A DNA stretch of 64,000 bases from Brachionus manjavacas (Eukaryota > Rotifera > Eurotatoria > Ploima > Brachionidae): positions 789,501 to 853,500 of the forward strand of contig JAHQIY010000005.1 in the NCBI GenBank assembly GCA_019054805.1. The letters are read 5' to 3'. Position 1 is the first letter of the stretch; each line of letters begins with the position of its first letter. Shown here one piece after another: positions 12,171 to 23,715 of the stretch. Under the pieces are notes generated by a model that saw nothing but the letters and a program-made list of their open reading frames with translations, was not told where the DNA came from and did not search any database. Both the position numbers and the translations under genes were made by a program.

Positions 12171-12440
12171 ATGCCAGAACTATTAAATTGTCTAGATCCA
12201 TGGCGCATTGGGATAATTTTATACGAGTTGGTCAGAGAAACCGATTTAAAAAAATTTGAGAGTAATTGCAGACATTTCGTTAAATGGTGTTATTGTGCTC
12301 AATTATTGGCCTTACAGTCACAAATAAAGAATTATCAATTTATTAATAAAACAAAAAACGGTCGCCCCAAGAATTCAGAAACCCTCTTTAACCCTTTTTG
12401 GGCAGATATTTTTTATTTAGAAAAAATAAAAATCACTTAA
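12171..12440 (+). CDS. Hypothetical protein, 89 residues
   Basis: Frame starts MPELLNCLDPWRIGIILYEL with an in-frame stop nine bases upstream of the ATG, although the ATG directly follows a possible splice acceptor (aattcag). The composition (Trp, Cys, Gly, Pro and a mixed charge pattern, with KTKNGRPKNSETLFNPFW near the end) is less biased than neighbouring chance frames, which argues for real or recently decayed coding sequence. No domain is recognised. It could be the terminal exon of an unseen gene or a mobile-element remnant. Confidence 0.3.
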   Translation: MPELLNCLDPWRIGIILYELVRETDLKKFESNCRHFVKWCYCAQLLALQSQIKNYQFINKTKNGRPKNSETLFNPFWADIFYLEKIKIT

Positions 12441-12874
12441 TAAACATTTTAAATATTTAATTTAATAATTTTTTTTTGCCCATCACAAAATTTTTGAGTT
12501 TAAAAGTTTCATATTTGTGGGTGATAGTTTTTGTTTGTGGTGGATAAATTATCTCTTTACAATTTTTTATCAATTTTTTTCTGTATTTTTTTTACATGTC
12601 AAATTTTCAGAATTGAAACAATCCTCTGACACGACTTTGTCCTCACTGGTTATTAAATTTAAAATACTGTCCGATGCATCACTTTATAAAAAATTTTATC
12701 TTGATTAAACAAGCCGTTAATTATTTTTTTTCTGATAATTTTTACCGAAGTAATGTTGAAAAGCCTCAAAAACTTACGGTCTAAATCTAAATTGATCAAC
12801 TTAATTTCTCCAGGTTTGAAAAAAGACTTTTTTTGACTTTGACTTTATGACTATTAAATAACTCTGATTAGAAA

Positions 12875-13045
12875 ATGTCAAAAAAATTTCGCATAGAATA
12901 TCTTTGCTTAAACTCACCTAAACCAAGATCTTCAAAGCATCTATTCTTGGGGAATAATGTAAATGGTTTGTCTAATAATATGCGAATCTTTGCCGATTGG
13001 GATTCCAAATCTGAAAATAGAAATTTGTATTTTAAAAGAAATTAA
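12875..13045 (+). CDS. Hypothetical short frame, 56 residues
   Basis: An uninterrupted frame from ATG at 12875, beginning MSKKFRIEYLCLNSPKPRSS and containing MRIFADWDSKSEN. The word FADW after a hydrophobic stretch is reminiscent of the FADD box of reverse transcriptases but lacks the second Asp, and the flanks do not look like RT. The amino-acid mix is unlike the chance frames around it. Function unknown; it may be an exon or a decayed transposon frame. Confidence 0.25.
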   Translation: MSKKFRIEYLCLNSPKPRSSKHLFLGNNVNGLSNNMRIFADWDSKSENRNLYFKRN

Positions 13046-14955
13046 AATTTAAAAATTAATTGGCACCTATTTACAGCTGTTTTTTGCTTTAAAAGTTTGA
13101 ATGCTGCTAATTAAGTTTGTATTAATAAATAAAATTAAACCAAAAATAAACTTTTTTTTTATAAAAATTTTCATAGAATTTACGTAAATATTATCCCAAA
13201 AATTTCGTGATTTTTTCACAATTTTTGCCCATCTACGACATTTCTTTACATAAGAAATTTTAAGAAAAATTTTTGTTTTTTATTATGTTTTATATATTTT
13301 CCCTTTCATTTTAACTTGATCAATTGATAATGACTTGAAAATTTTGCACACTTAATAAATCGAATACTGGCTTTTAATTAAGTGGAATTTTGAAAATTTA
13401 AATAAAAATCATTGATGAACTTTTCATAATTCTTTAATTTTTTGGATTAGCTGTTTTTAAAGAAAAAAATTATTTTTGTAAGCTGTACAGGTTTGGTTTT
13501 AATTAATTTAGGTTCATTATTTTCTGCAATTTTTTTGTTAGCTAATAACTCTACATTAAATTTAGAGTAGAGTTGTTAAAATAATTTAAAGGAATAACAA
13601 AAATCCGATTGAACCGATCGCCAAATCGAAGAATGGATAAGAAACTTTTGAATATTTAACTTTTATAAAACTTTATATTTTAAAATTTTGATTTTAAAAA
13701 ATAAAATCAAAAAAGAAAAAGTTACGAATATGGTCTCTACTAAAATATGTTTTTTAAATTCGGTATTTTTTATTATTTAATGATTAATATTTTAAATACA
13801 TCAAAATATTCGGTCAAAATTGTTTTAAATACATTAAACTTACTCTCGAATGATTAACTAAAATATATAATTTGATTAATTAAATTATTTTTTATCATAG
13901 CTCACTGAAATAAATAATAATAATGATAATTGTATTATTACTTGTTTAAGTAAACATCACATGTACGATGAAAAACAAAAGTTTAAATAAAAAAAGAAGA
14001 AGAAATTTTCAAAATTGATTTAAAAAATTAAATTTATTTAAATGATTTAAAATACAAAAAAATATTTATTTTTTTAGCATTATAATTAGTTTAACAAAAA
14101 AAAAATGAATAAAGTTTTCATAATATAAATTAATAATATAGAAATTTTTTTTTAGGAATAAATATTTTAGGAAATTCAAAATTATATAAAAATCAATTAT
14201 TTTCTGCATTATTTTTTTATTTTTTGGATTTATTTTTTTATTGACATCGCCAGAATTGGCGTTAAATGAATAAAGTAATAATAATAATAATAATAAGTTT
14301 TTTTTTACTTTGTCATTTTTAATAAACAGATTTTGAAGGTTATCATTCAATGTGTTTATATTGCATTTAAAATAGCTAAGAAAAAATCAGTTTATTTTGA
14401 TGTTTAAAAATAGAATAAATGAATACAATTTAATGTTTTATGGTCAAAATGGAAAAATTGAATGAATCAGTTGGGAAAAATTTTTGTCTCATGAGATGCA
14501 AATACTTGCATTAAAATATAAATTTAAAAAATTTAAAAACATAAAATTTCTTTCTATTTTATTTGTTTAGTTTTTATTAATGATATTGATTTTATCTTAT
14601 CGAAACATACTTTATTGGTCTAGGACTAATGAGTTTATATTTATCCATGACTAAAGGTAAAAAAGATTAGCAATACAATAGGTAAAGTAAAGTCAATCGA
14701 TAAATGTGAATAAAGGAGGAGATTTTAACATTGTTATTTATAGAGTATAGATAATACTCAATGCGTGTAGTTGAACGATGACACAGAAAACTATTCAACA
14801 AAGAAAAATATCCAAATTTTGGATTTTAATTTCCTGTTCTAGTTCACGTATTTGAAAACAAGGACATACATAAACTAAGTTCGAATGGATGTTATTTTTA
14901 TAAATATTTTGAATTTTAGATTTTGCCGTATTTGGCGACACAAAATATACTTAAA
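13046..14955. other. Intergenic with a LINE 3' tail copy
   Basis: Mostly A/T-rich. At 14244-14297 the plus strand carries gacatcgccagaattggcg, a few bases and then a (TAA)n run of about seven units. This is the same hairpin-tail arrangement as the LINE insertion at 2595-2909, in the same orientation, with a different microsatellite. No target-site duplication was identified. The remaining sequence up to the start of the next gene shows no exons. Confidence 0.6.
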
Positions 14956-17900
14956 ATGAGAGCTATCTTTGTTTTAATATTTACTTATTCGATGCCTAAT
15001 TTATTGGTATCAACACTTGATCAACCTAAAAGTAAATTTTGAATAATCTTATTCCGCTTTTAAAAAAAAATTAAATTAGCAGCTTTTGAATATTTGGCAC
15101 TAACTAAAAATGACATCAGAATTAATCCAAGAGTCCAATACAAATATGTTCTTGAGTCTAATTTAAGAAATATTAAACAAGAATCAACAAAGATTGATCA
15201 TGTGGCTAACCGGAAAAAACGAGATATCACAGAACTTGTGCAAAATTTAAAATTTTTGACTTCAGACCAAAATTTAAATCATTTAAATGCCACCATGACA
15301 GAAGAAATGTGTATGTTTGATAACATCAAGAGTAAATTGGATGAATGTTTTGCTCAATATGAGGAATGCAGGTAATTGTTATAAATTTTTAAAAATTAAT
15401 TCATATCATGATAAAAATCATCTAGTAAAATTGACTTTAAATTTTAATTTCAATTAATTTCTATAATTTATCATTTTTGCTTTTGATAGGATTTGTAATT
15501 CTATTAATTCTGTCCTAAACAGTTCGAAATTGAACTTTATTTTTAATGGCATTTTCTTGAACTTAAGAAATTTGTTTTAATCTTTTGTTCGATGATTTAA
15601 TACTAGAAAATGAAACAAATTATCGCAAAGAAAATAAAATAATTAAATAATGGTACCACATCTTAGATATTTTTTTTTATCCTAAAAGAATTCACACTTT
15701 TTAAATGCTCAAATAAAGGATGTCTAATTCTATTGAGAAAAAAGAGCCAAATGACGAAAAGAAAAGTACTATAACTATTTTAAGCAGAAAAAGTAAAAAT
15801 AGAATAGAAATAATTTTTATTAAAATTTTTGGTAATAAACGGGTTCATTGTTCAGGTATTTAATAAATTGTTGTCAAATGAATTTAATAATTAAAAAATA
15901 ATTTCCAAATTAAAAAGAATCTAGGGTCAAAAATTTTAAATGTTAAATGCAAAAATAAAGGCAAATTGAAGTGCATGATCAATTGTACATTTCAAATCAG
16001 TATTTTAAAATTTAAATTTAAAAAAAAAAGTCTTTTTTATCAATTTTTTTAATAATAATTAACTAAACTTTATTTACCATAATTTGTCATAATTTAATTT
16101 TAAAATATTTGTTTTGTTTTTATTTTAGAAATTAGTATTTTGTGTTTAATTTATAAACACAAGAAGCAAAAGATTATTTCATTTTTATTGAGATTTTAAT
16201 TAATTGGGGTTTGATCAAGTGATCATAATAGTGGACTTCAAGTTGCCTCAAAAAAAAATATTATTTTTCGAAAAACTCTGTTTCTAATTGAATTTCAACT
16301 CTTTATTTATAAAAGTAAGTTTTATTCAAGTTTCGAGTAAAAAAATCTGTCGACATTCATAGCGTTAATATTTTTATGCTCATCAAAAAATTTTCAATTT
16401 AAAAAAGAATTAAAAAATGTCTTCAGTTTTTTGTTTTCAAAATAACAATTTTTATTTTTTAAATCAAAATTACCTTAAATTACAATTAACATTTAATTCC
16501 TTGTAAAAAATTTTATTTATTTTTTTAATTTTGTTTATTTCATTTTGACATTGATTTTTCATTCAGATTAAGTAAATCCATTGTGTATAGCTCTTAATTT
16601 CAAGTCCAATAACTTAAAAAAAACCTTAAACATTATTTTTTAGACTTAAGTTAATAGACTTGACTGCAATTTTTTATCCTGAATTTCTTTACTTAATAAT
16701 TATTTTCTCAATTTGAATATTTAAAAAATAATTAAAATTAAAATAAGGGCTAATGGATTAGAAAACTTTAAAAATCACTTTTTAAAAATTAATTTAAAAG
16801 CGATAAAATCTTGTTTTTTTTTTATTTTTTAATTACTAATAAAATCAATTTAGTAAAGTAATTTATTATTCAAGATCTATTCTCAAATGCATTTCTAAAC
16901 ACAATTTTGTCAATTTATGCTCAAAACAAGAAAAATATACGCCTGCAATTTGGATCATCAATATATATGAGATTCTAAGAGACCATAATTTTTGTTCATG
17001 TAACAAACATTTTTCTTGTTGTTGATTTTTACAAATTAATATAAATTAAATCCTAGTTCCAATTGAATGTGCTATTATACCACATGAAAATGAATATCTC
17101 AGAAAATTGAATGGTATCTTGAATTCTATAAACGAATATGGTCCTGCTTATTTAAATCAGCCTAAAGTTGACAATAAAAAATACTGCTCGTAAATATATT
17201 ATTTATTTATTTAAAAAAGGAAATTTTTTTAAAATTAATTAGAAAATCGCATCATTTGATTGCCAAAGTGCGTGGGGCTTTTGATATATTCGATATGTGC
17301 TTTGAAATCACTGAAATGAATTCCATCAAAGACATGATTGAGGAAGCAGCTGATAAAATTTTGGATAGAAATTGCCGTAATATTTTCTTGTTAAAATTTA
17401 AAAAAAATAAAAAATTTAAATTTAGATTATTGTATATCATCAACCTTATCCTTCGAATCATGTTTTAGAGATCATTCAAAATCTTTTGATCAATTAACTT
17501 GTTCTGATGGATTCAAGTGTGTCCAAGATAGAATTAAAACTTATCAGTGCAATAGCGAAAAGGATTTAACAGCTTTGAATATTATAACTAAATTCTTGAA
17601 CAATATCAACAATTTGTGTTCGATAACAAATAAAACTAAGAATTTTGGATTTGTAAGAGAATGGTTTTTTGGGATCGATTTGTGTCTCAAAGAGCGTCAT
17701 CACATCGGTCTCAAATTTACCGATGCTCCGCCACATTTTGACTACTGTACCGAAATAGAGGATACCTATAATTGCATTAAAAGAAATTATAAAAATATAC
17801 TAGAAGCGCTGCCAGATTTTAGGCACAACTTTGAGCAATTTGCCAGAGAATACAATCAATACATGAGATCTTGTGAAGGTAAATCAATTTTTTTTTAAAT

Positions 17901-19969
17901 AATTAAAAAAAAAATAGTCTAGCCAAAATATTAAATTTAAAAATTTTAATTTTTTTGAGAATAATTAATAAAATTTTTAATTAGCTCTGCAATAACTAAC
18001 TGAACTATATATTAGAAATTTTAATAACTTAATTTTCATCGCTTGTATTATTGATGAAAAAATTAAGGATCAGAATAAGATATTTTATTTACCATAATAT
18101 TCACTAGACAATAATTTTTTTTGTATAAAAAATTGTTTTATACATTAAACTTTAATATATAGTCAGAAAATGAACATGATCTCAAAAAAAATTATTATAA
18201 AAATTAAATTAATAATTGACTTTTCAGAAATTTTTGTGAAGTGATAATAATAAGCCGAAATTTTTTTGAATAATACTTTCTTTTATTTGAAGTAATAGAC
18301 TAAGAGCTAAAATAAAATTCTGATTAAAGATTAAAGAAATGTTAATCAATTTAAAATTAAGTTCCAAAATAAAATATTTCAAAAAAATTAGTTTTGAAAA
18401 TATTTTATAATAAGATCATTAGAAATTTGGATAATCCATTTTTTTGACTTGGAAAAAATTACTTATCAATGAGAAAGTTTCCATTTTTTCAATACAAAAA
18501 ATAAAATTTTAGTTAATCTTATTCAGTAAGAAATCTTAAACCAAATAAGTTAATCTTTTTTAAATTTTTATGAATAGTTCAAGCATTAAAAATGATGACC
18601 ACAACTACAAATAATGCTTTTACACGACACCCATATACCAATAATAGTGAACAAACTATCATGGAAGATAACAAAAATTATTATCATCAGACAGTTGTGC
18701 GCGCCGAATTAGATCAAATCATCAATTGGGTTAATTTAGACTCTTCTCAATTTTCAATTTATGATGTCAAAAAAGACCATGATTTATCAAATAATTACCT
18801 AAAAGCAACCATAGTTAGATTAAAGTTTAAATTTCCTTATTATGGCCATTTGCTTGATCAAATTGTGGTAGCTACCGGAGGCTTTCTTTACGTAGGTTCA
18901 CTGATGAACCCTTTAATCACAAAAGCTCAATACATCGCACCTTTGATGGCAAATTTTGATCCTGCTTTGAGTAATACAAGCATGATTAAATATGTTGACA
19001 ATACTACCCACTTCATATGTACATGGGAAAATTTGAGACTCCAAGATCAGCCTGATTGTATGTTAAATAAAAATAATTTATTTACTTTTTTCAATTTTTT
19101 TTAAAGATGGAGAGTATACATTTCAAGTTGTGATCAATCATGATGGTCAAATAAATTTTAATTATAAAAAAATTCCAAATTCTGATATTTCCAATTCAAA
19201 TCACACGGTAAAAATAGGACTTTCTGACGCTTATATTCATTACCGACCTTTGACTAAATGTAACTTATAAAAATATGTTATTTAATTAGATTAAGATTAA
19301 TTTTTTTAGCTAAAATTGAGTATACTATTGTTCAATATCACGTGGTTAATATACCATTGGAACATGTCAAAACAGGAAATTCAATTATTTTGTTTATGTT
19401 GCCAAGTAAATTAAAAAAAATTTATAAATTAATATAGAAATTAATAAAATTTTAAGATTGTCTTCAATTAAAAACATGTGATACTTGCATTAATAGTTTA
19501 ACAAATTTTAATTGTATTTGGTGTCCGGAATTGCAACGCTGTTCAGATACTGTTGACCGATACCGCCAAGAATGGCTTGAATTTGGATGTCCGATGAACT
19601 ATGAAGTAATTTAATTTTTTATTAAAAAAATTAAAAAATTAATTACTTTTTTTAAAGTCTCAGTCAAATTTATCTTGTTTTAATCCAGTAAGAGAGGCAA
19701 GCGAGCAAAAATCTTTTAAAGAAGAGTCAGCAGTTACAATTAAAGATTCCGATTATGCAAAATCAGTTTCTGTGGGAGTATTCTTGACTGTGTTTATATC
19801 AATGATTTTCACTTCCTTGATATGGGTGGTTTATGCTTATAAAAATCCGAATTCAACAAGTGGAATATGGTTGATTGAGCACAGACCAAGAAAACTGTTT
19901 GGTTTCTGGACAACTCGTTTTAATAGAAATACTTCTAGTTTAACTCGCTTAGAAGAACAAACTTCATAA
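14956..19969 (+). CDS. PLXDC: Plexin-domain-containing (TEM7-like) receptor with long Cys-rich N-terminal extension
   Basis: Eleven exons join without frame conflict: 14956-15031, 15080-15371, 15719-15855, 17057-17189, 17243-17376, 17471-17878, 18578-19057, 19107-19259, 19310-19405, 19457-19605, 19658-19969 (about 789 residues). A signal peptide starts MRAIFVLIFTYSM. Exon 2 has a furin-like RKKR site, and exons 2-6 have many spaced Cys. Exons 7-11 match PLXDC1/2: YYGHLLDQIVVATGGFLYVG, AQYIAPLMANFDP, VKIGLSDAYIHYR, then the PSI-type module (CLQLKTCDTC, CIWCPELQRCSD, RYRQEWLEFGCP). One transmembrane helix (VGVFLTVFISMIFTSLIWVV) precedes a short basic tail, giving a type I surface receptor; vertebrate PLXDCs are known PEDF receptors. 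Exon 3 is the least certain: its sequence is plain, but its phases (2 in, 1 out) are exactly those needed. Two separate genes remain possible, but the PLXDC part alone has no signal peptide. AATAAA lies at 20100. Confidence 0.8.
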
Positions 19970-20656
19970 ATTGCTTTTTACATTAGAATTTTATAAATTT
20001 TTTATTTTTTAAAAATGTATGTAAAAATATTTATTTTAAAATAACAAAAGATTCTTTTTATACATAATGATCAATGTCAATCTCAAAAATGAATTGACCA
20101 ATAAAGAAATTAACTTTTTTAAAAATTTGTATATTTTGATTTTTTTTCACTATTTTTTTAAAAAGAACGAATTTATTTCAAAAAAAATTTCATTTATTTT
20201 TTTTTAAAACGAGATGAAATTAATTCTTAATTAAAAAATTGTGATCTTGATCAAATTTTAAATTTTTTCTAGATGAATTTTCATGTTATAATTTTTAATA
20301 AAATAAAATAATAAAATAAATAGCATTTATTATTAATTTTGCACGAAGCTTAATTTAATTTTTATTAGTTTTTCCAAAATTTCATAATTTAGAGTTAAAA
20401 AATTCTTTACATTGACAGCATGCTTTATAGGTGTGTTTTAAGTCTTAAGTCCGCATTAGAATCAGGTTTTTTTTAGGTTTGATGCTGTATCAAAGCTTCA
20501 GATTTTGTCATATAAATAAAATTAATTTTTTTTGTAATAATTGGTGTGACAAGTTATTGAACATTCCAAAAGATAAATTAAAAAAAAAAATTAATGATTT
20601 GTTCTAATTACGTTAATCTAATTTTTTTAAAATTTTTTGAGTTTACTGCCGCTTTC
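19970..20656. other. 3' flank and AT-rich intergenic
   Basis: Contains the probable polyadenylation signal AATAAA at 20100-20105 for the PLXDC-like gene. Otherwise A/T-rich, with no gene seen. Confidence 0.55.
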
Positions 20657-21156
20657 AACAGTAGTTAGCTTTAGATTGTAAAAATTTAAATTTAAATCAA
20701 TTTATTTATAAACTCTATTTTTTAACTTTTTATTAAATATCATCTTAAAGTCCTAAACTTAATATCGTTTTTTAGTAAATTACATAAATATTATAAATTA
20801 TATATACTTTAAGAAGGGGGTATCATTAATTGATCTCTTACATTACTTAAACGATCACTTAATAAAATTTATTATTTAATTTTTTTCTATTTATAATATT
20901 ATTTATTCGATTAATTTGATTAATTAATTGTCTCTAATAATAAATATTTATGTATCCTGAGTTTTTTTGTCACTAAATTTACTGAAGATGAGTATGATTG
21001 TGAACAGTAGTAAGCTTTAAATTGTAAAATTTAAATCAATTCATTTATAAACTCTATTTTTTAACTTTTTATTAAATATCATCTTAAAGTCCTAAACTTA
21101 ATATCGTTTTTTAGTAAATTACATAAATATTATAAATTATATATACTTTAAGAAGG
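20657..21156. repeat. Direct repeat of about 155 bp, two copies
   Basis: Copies at about 20657-20817 and 21003-21156 are almost identical from aacagtag through ctttaagaagg, apart from a few indels near the left end. They are separated by about 185 bp. The string aacagtagttaaat also follows the right end of the adjacent MITE at 21524, so a third partial copy may be interrupted there. This suggests a segmental duplication or an old element; there is no coding potential. Confidence 0.8.
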
Positions 21157-21240
21157 AGGCCATTAAACCAAAAAAATAGTAATGGGCTCATTAAATGTTA
21201 GGGACACAGAAAATTTGAGGTCTAAGAGTATTTAAAATCT

Positions 21241-21525
21241 TACCGTATCCCCTTGTTTAGCGACGCATGCTTTAATACCATAAGTAGGATAAGTAGGATT
21301 TTTTTGAAGATTTTTTTTATCTTTATAAAAAAATCTTTTTTTTGAAGCTCTGCTTTTCTATTTGAATTTCTATTATAAACGCTACGTTTTTAATATGTAT
21401 CGACTATGTGACCCATAAGACTTTTAAAATAAAAAATTTAACATTGTGAGGTCTATGTTAGACCATGCACCAAATATCCTACTTATGGTATTAAAGCATG
21501 CGTCGCTAAACAAGGGGATACGGTA
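21241..21525. mobile_element. MITE with perfect 51-bp terminal inverted repeats and TA flanks
   Basis: Bases 21241-21291 and 21475-21525 are perfect reverse complements (starting taccgtatccccttgtttag). The outermost TA on both sides fits a Tc1/mariner-type TA target duplication, leaving a 281-bp element whose ends read CCGTATCCCC. The interior (about 180 bp) has only short frames and no transposase, so it is non-autonomous. Perfect identity of the arms indicates a recent insertion or arm conversion. Confidence 0.85.
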
Positions 21526-22197
21526 ACAGTAGTTAAATATAACTATTGTTAAGATTTCTATTTTAATTTTAAAAAGTGATTTAAAAGGGCTCTCTATTAT
21601 ACAGTTATTTATCATTTTTGATATTTTCCTTTAGATAGTCGCATTTGATTACATTATATTTATTTCAAAAAAATTAATTAAATACTATTTAATCATTTTC
21701 AAGTCAACTCTAGAAAAATTCACAAATAAAGTAGACCTCTCTCAACCCTGAATGACAAATCTCCCACTTTTAAAATTTTTAATAGGGAATATTATAAGCT
21801 AATTGATTTAATTTAGTCTATTCCTTATTTTTACAAAATTACTAATTTTTGGATATTTTATAATCAAGATATGACAAGTGACTGTTTCCCAATTGAAACA
21901 TGTCTATTCATATAGCATACAATGAAAATTCAATCGAAATAAGAAAGGTTCAATTCTAACACTAGAAGCACCAAGCATTTTACTTGGTATATTATTAAAC
22001 AATGAATTAATTAATTTTATAGATTTTAAACTTTTTTTAAAGAAAAAGATTAAATATAAATAATTCAAAAAAGATTAATGCATTTGAAAATTCTTGTCAA
22101 TAGATAAGAGGATTAAAGATTTTTCGAAACGAGTTTAAACGAGTCGTTTGTTGTTTCTAGGGGTAAAAAATCAAATTGATTATCTTTAGGATTCTTA
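21526..22197. other. Intergenic, possible small inverted-repeat element
   Basis: Mostly A/T-rich. Around 21958 (cactagaagcaccaag) and 22145-22166 (gttgtttctaggggtaa) the ends form an imperfect inverted pair resembling piggyBac-type termini, but flanking TTAA is not intact on either side. No gene. Confidence 0.35.
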
Positions 22198-22960
22198 GTG
22201 TCTCCAATTACAATCCTTGCTCAGATAGAATTGACGAGCTTAATAATATACTCTCTCAAAAAATTTCAAGTGCTGCACATCAAAGTATCACCTTTCAATC
22301 AGGAAAAAACACAAAACCACTATTCCACACGATATCATAAGTTAAAAGATCGCAGAAAAACTAGGTATTTTTTCCGAAGAACTCATTTTCAATCAACAAT
22401 GATTCAACTATCAAATTTGCTAGCTTAGAATCTTAAAAAAATTTGGAACAAAAATTGATCTGATTTTATCAACAAATTTATTCCAACCTTGGTCTCAAAT
22501 AATCAAAAACTCAGAACAGATAGTGAAAAAGGAACAAATAATTTTATTTCGAATATTTATAAAGGCATAATCTGTTTATACAAAGAGAGATTCATTTAGC
22601 TTTAAATAAATTAAAAGGAGAAAAGGCACCACGACCTTTTACAATTTTTGATCATAAAATTGTGAATTTTAAATTATCCATTAAATTTTTTTCTTAATAT
22701 TAAAGAACTGATGAACTGAATTCCCAAGCTATAATCCCAAGAGAATGGAAAAAAGCATTCATAACTATGATTCCAAAAAAATCTTCCTCAAAAAATGTCC
22801 CATATATTAATTAGTATGACAATTTGTCTTGATAAAGTTCTAGTGCGTATTAGCTCCACCAGAATATCTTCCCTTCTTTAAAAAAAATCCTTGTTAATTC
22901 CTGAATTTCTGTTTCAATAAAAAAATTCTTAATAATTCAAAAGAAAGAAAAAAATAAACG
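22198..22960 (+). mobile_element. Decayed LINE fragment, linker and N-terminal reverse transcriptase
   Basis: In shifting plus-strand frames the segment reads IDELNNILSQKISSAAHQSI (about 22228-22287), then NNFISNIYKG, and NSQAIIPREWKKAFITMIPK near 22720-22779. The last is the block before palm motifs in LINE ORF2 proteins. Stops and frameshifts are frequent, so it is a relic. The 3' limit is indistinct. Confidence 0.65.
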
Positions 22961-23394
22961 CTTTATTACAACATATTTTAAGCTTTTTATAGGCACAATT
23001 ACTTAATTTGTAAACTAATTAAAGTGAACTTACCTCACTTTCTTATTTACTGGATAAATCATTAAAATCCTTGACTCTAAGACTTTCAAAGCAAAAGTAG
23101 ATGGTCATTTAAGTGACGAATACTCAAAAACTGCAGGTGTCCAGGCTCAATGATTATTTTTATATATTTTTTTTTTAATTATATGAATAATTTCTTATTA
23201 ATCTGTTTATATAAAAACTATGTATTTATTACTTACAAAATCTTCATCTTTTATATTTAAAAAGATTTTGTTAGTAAACTAAGAAATAATACCTACAGTT
23301 ACAACATTGTTTGTTGAACTTGATTTTTTTTCAACTTACAGGAATAATTTTAGATTAATTTTTTTAAATATATTTATTAAGAAATGCTGCTGCT

Positions 23395-23715
23395 TGAATA
23401 ATAATAATAATATAAGTTAGAACAAGCTAGCAAGCTAGACTTGCGAAGATGGGAAATAGAAGGGTCCCATCTATGGTAACTGTGGTATGTACACTTAATC
23501 AGTAAAATTCAATATGTCAGTATACAATAGTGTTTGAAGAGAAAGAATAGTGTCGTGAAGAACTGGTTGATTTTTGGTAATTTGGTTCGATGTTGAAAGG
23601 GATGGGGACCTCGGGCCCGATGCTCCAGTTGGCTAGGGTGATAGCGTGTTCTGTGTTTAGAGCACAGTAACTTCATCAGACTGTAGATTGTTATTCGTTA
23701 GGTCACCGTAAGAAT
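23395..23715 (-). mobile_element. Higher-GC non-coding transposon fragment, probable LINE 3' end
   Basis: A clearly GC-richer block bounded on its left by an (AAT)n run. Read on the minus strand it ends in TTATTATTATT, as LINE 3' ends do. It contains the palindrome tcgggcccga (about 23612-23621) and words shared with 6820-6880. No coding frame is evident. It is probably a 3' untranslated tail of a LINE family distinct from the CGCCA-hairpin family. Confidence 0.5.

Noticed and set aside
21944..21956. tRNA B-box-like string ggttcaattct
   Set aside because: No A-box or cloverleaf could be formed with the sequence upstream, so not a tRNA or tRNA-derived SINE on this evidence.
21955..22166. Possible piggyBac-type MITE
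   Set aside because: The ends are only about 13 of 18 complementary and the TTAA target is not intact on either side; not listed as an element.
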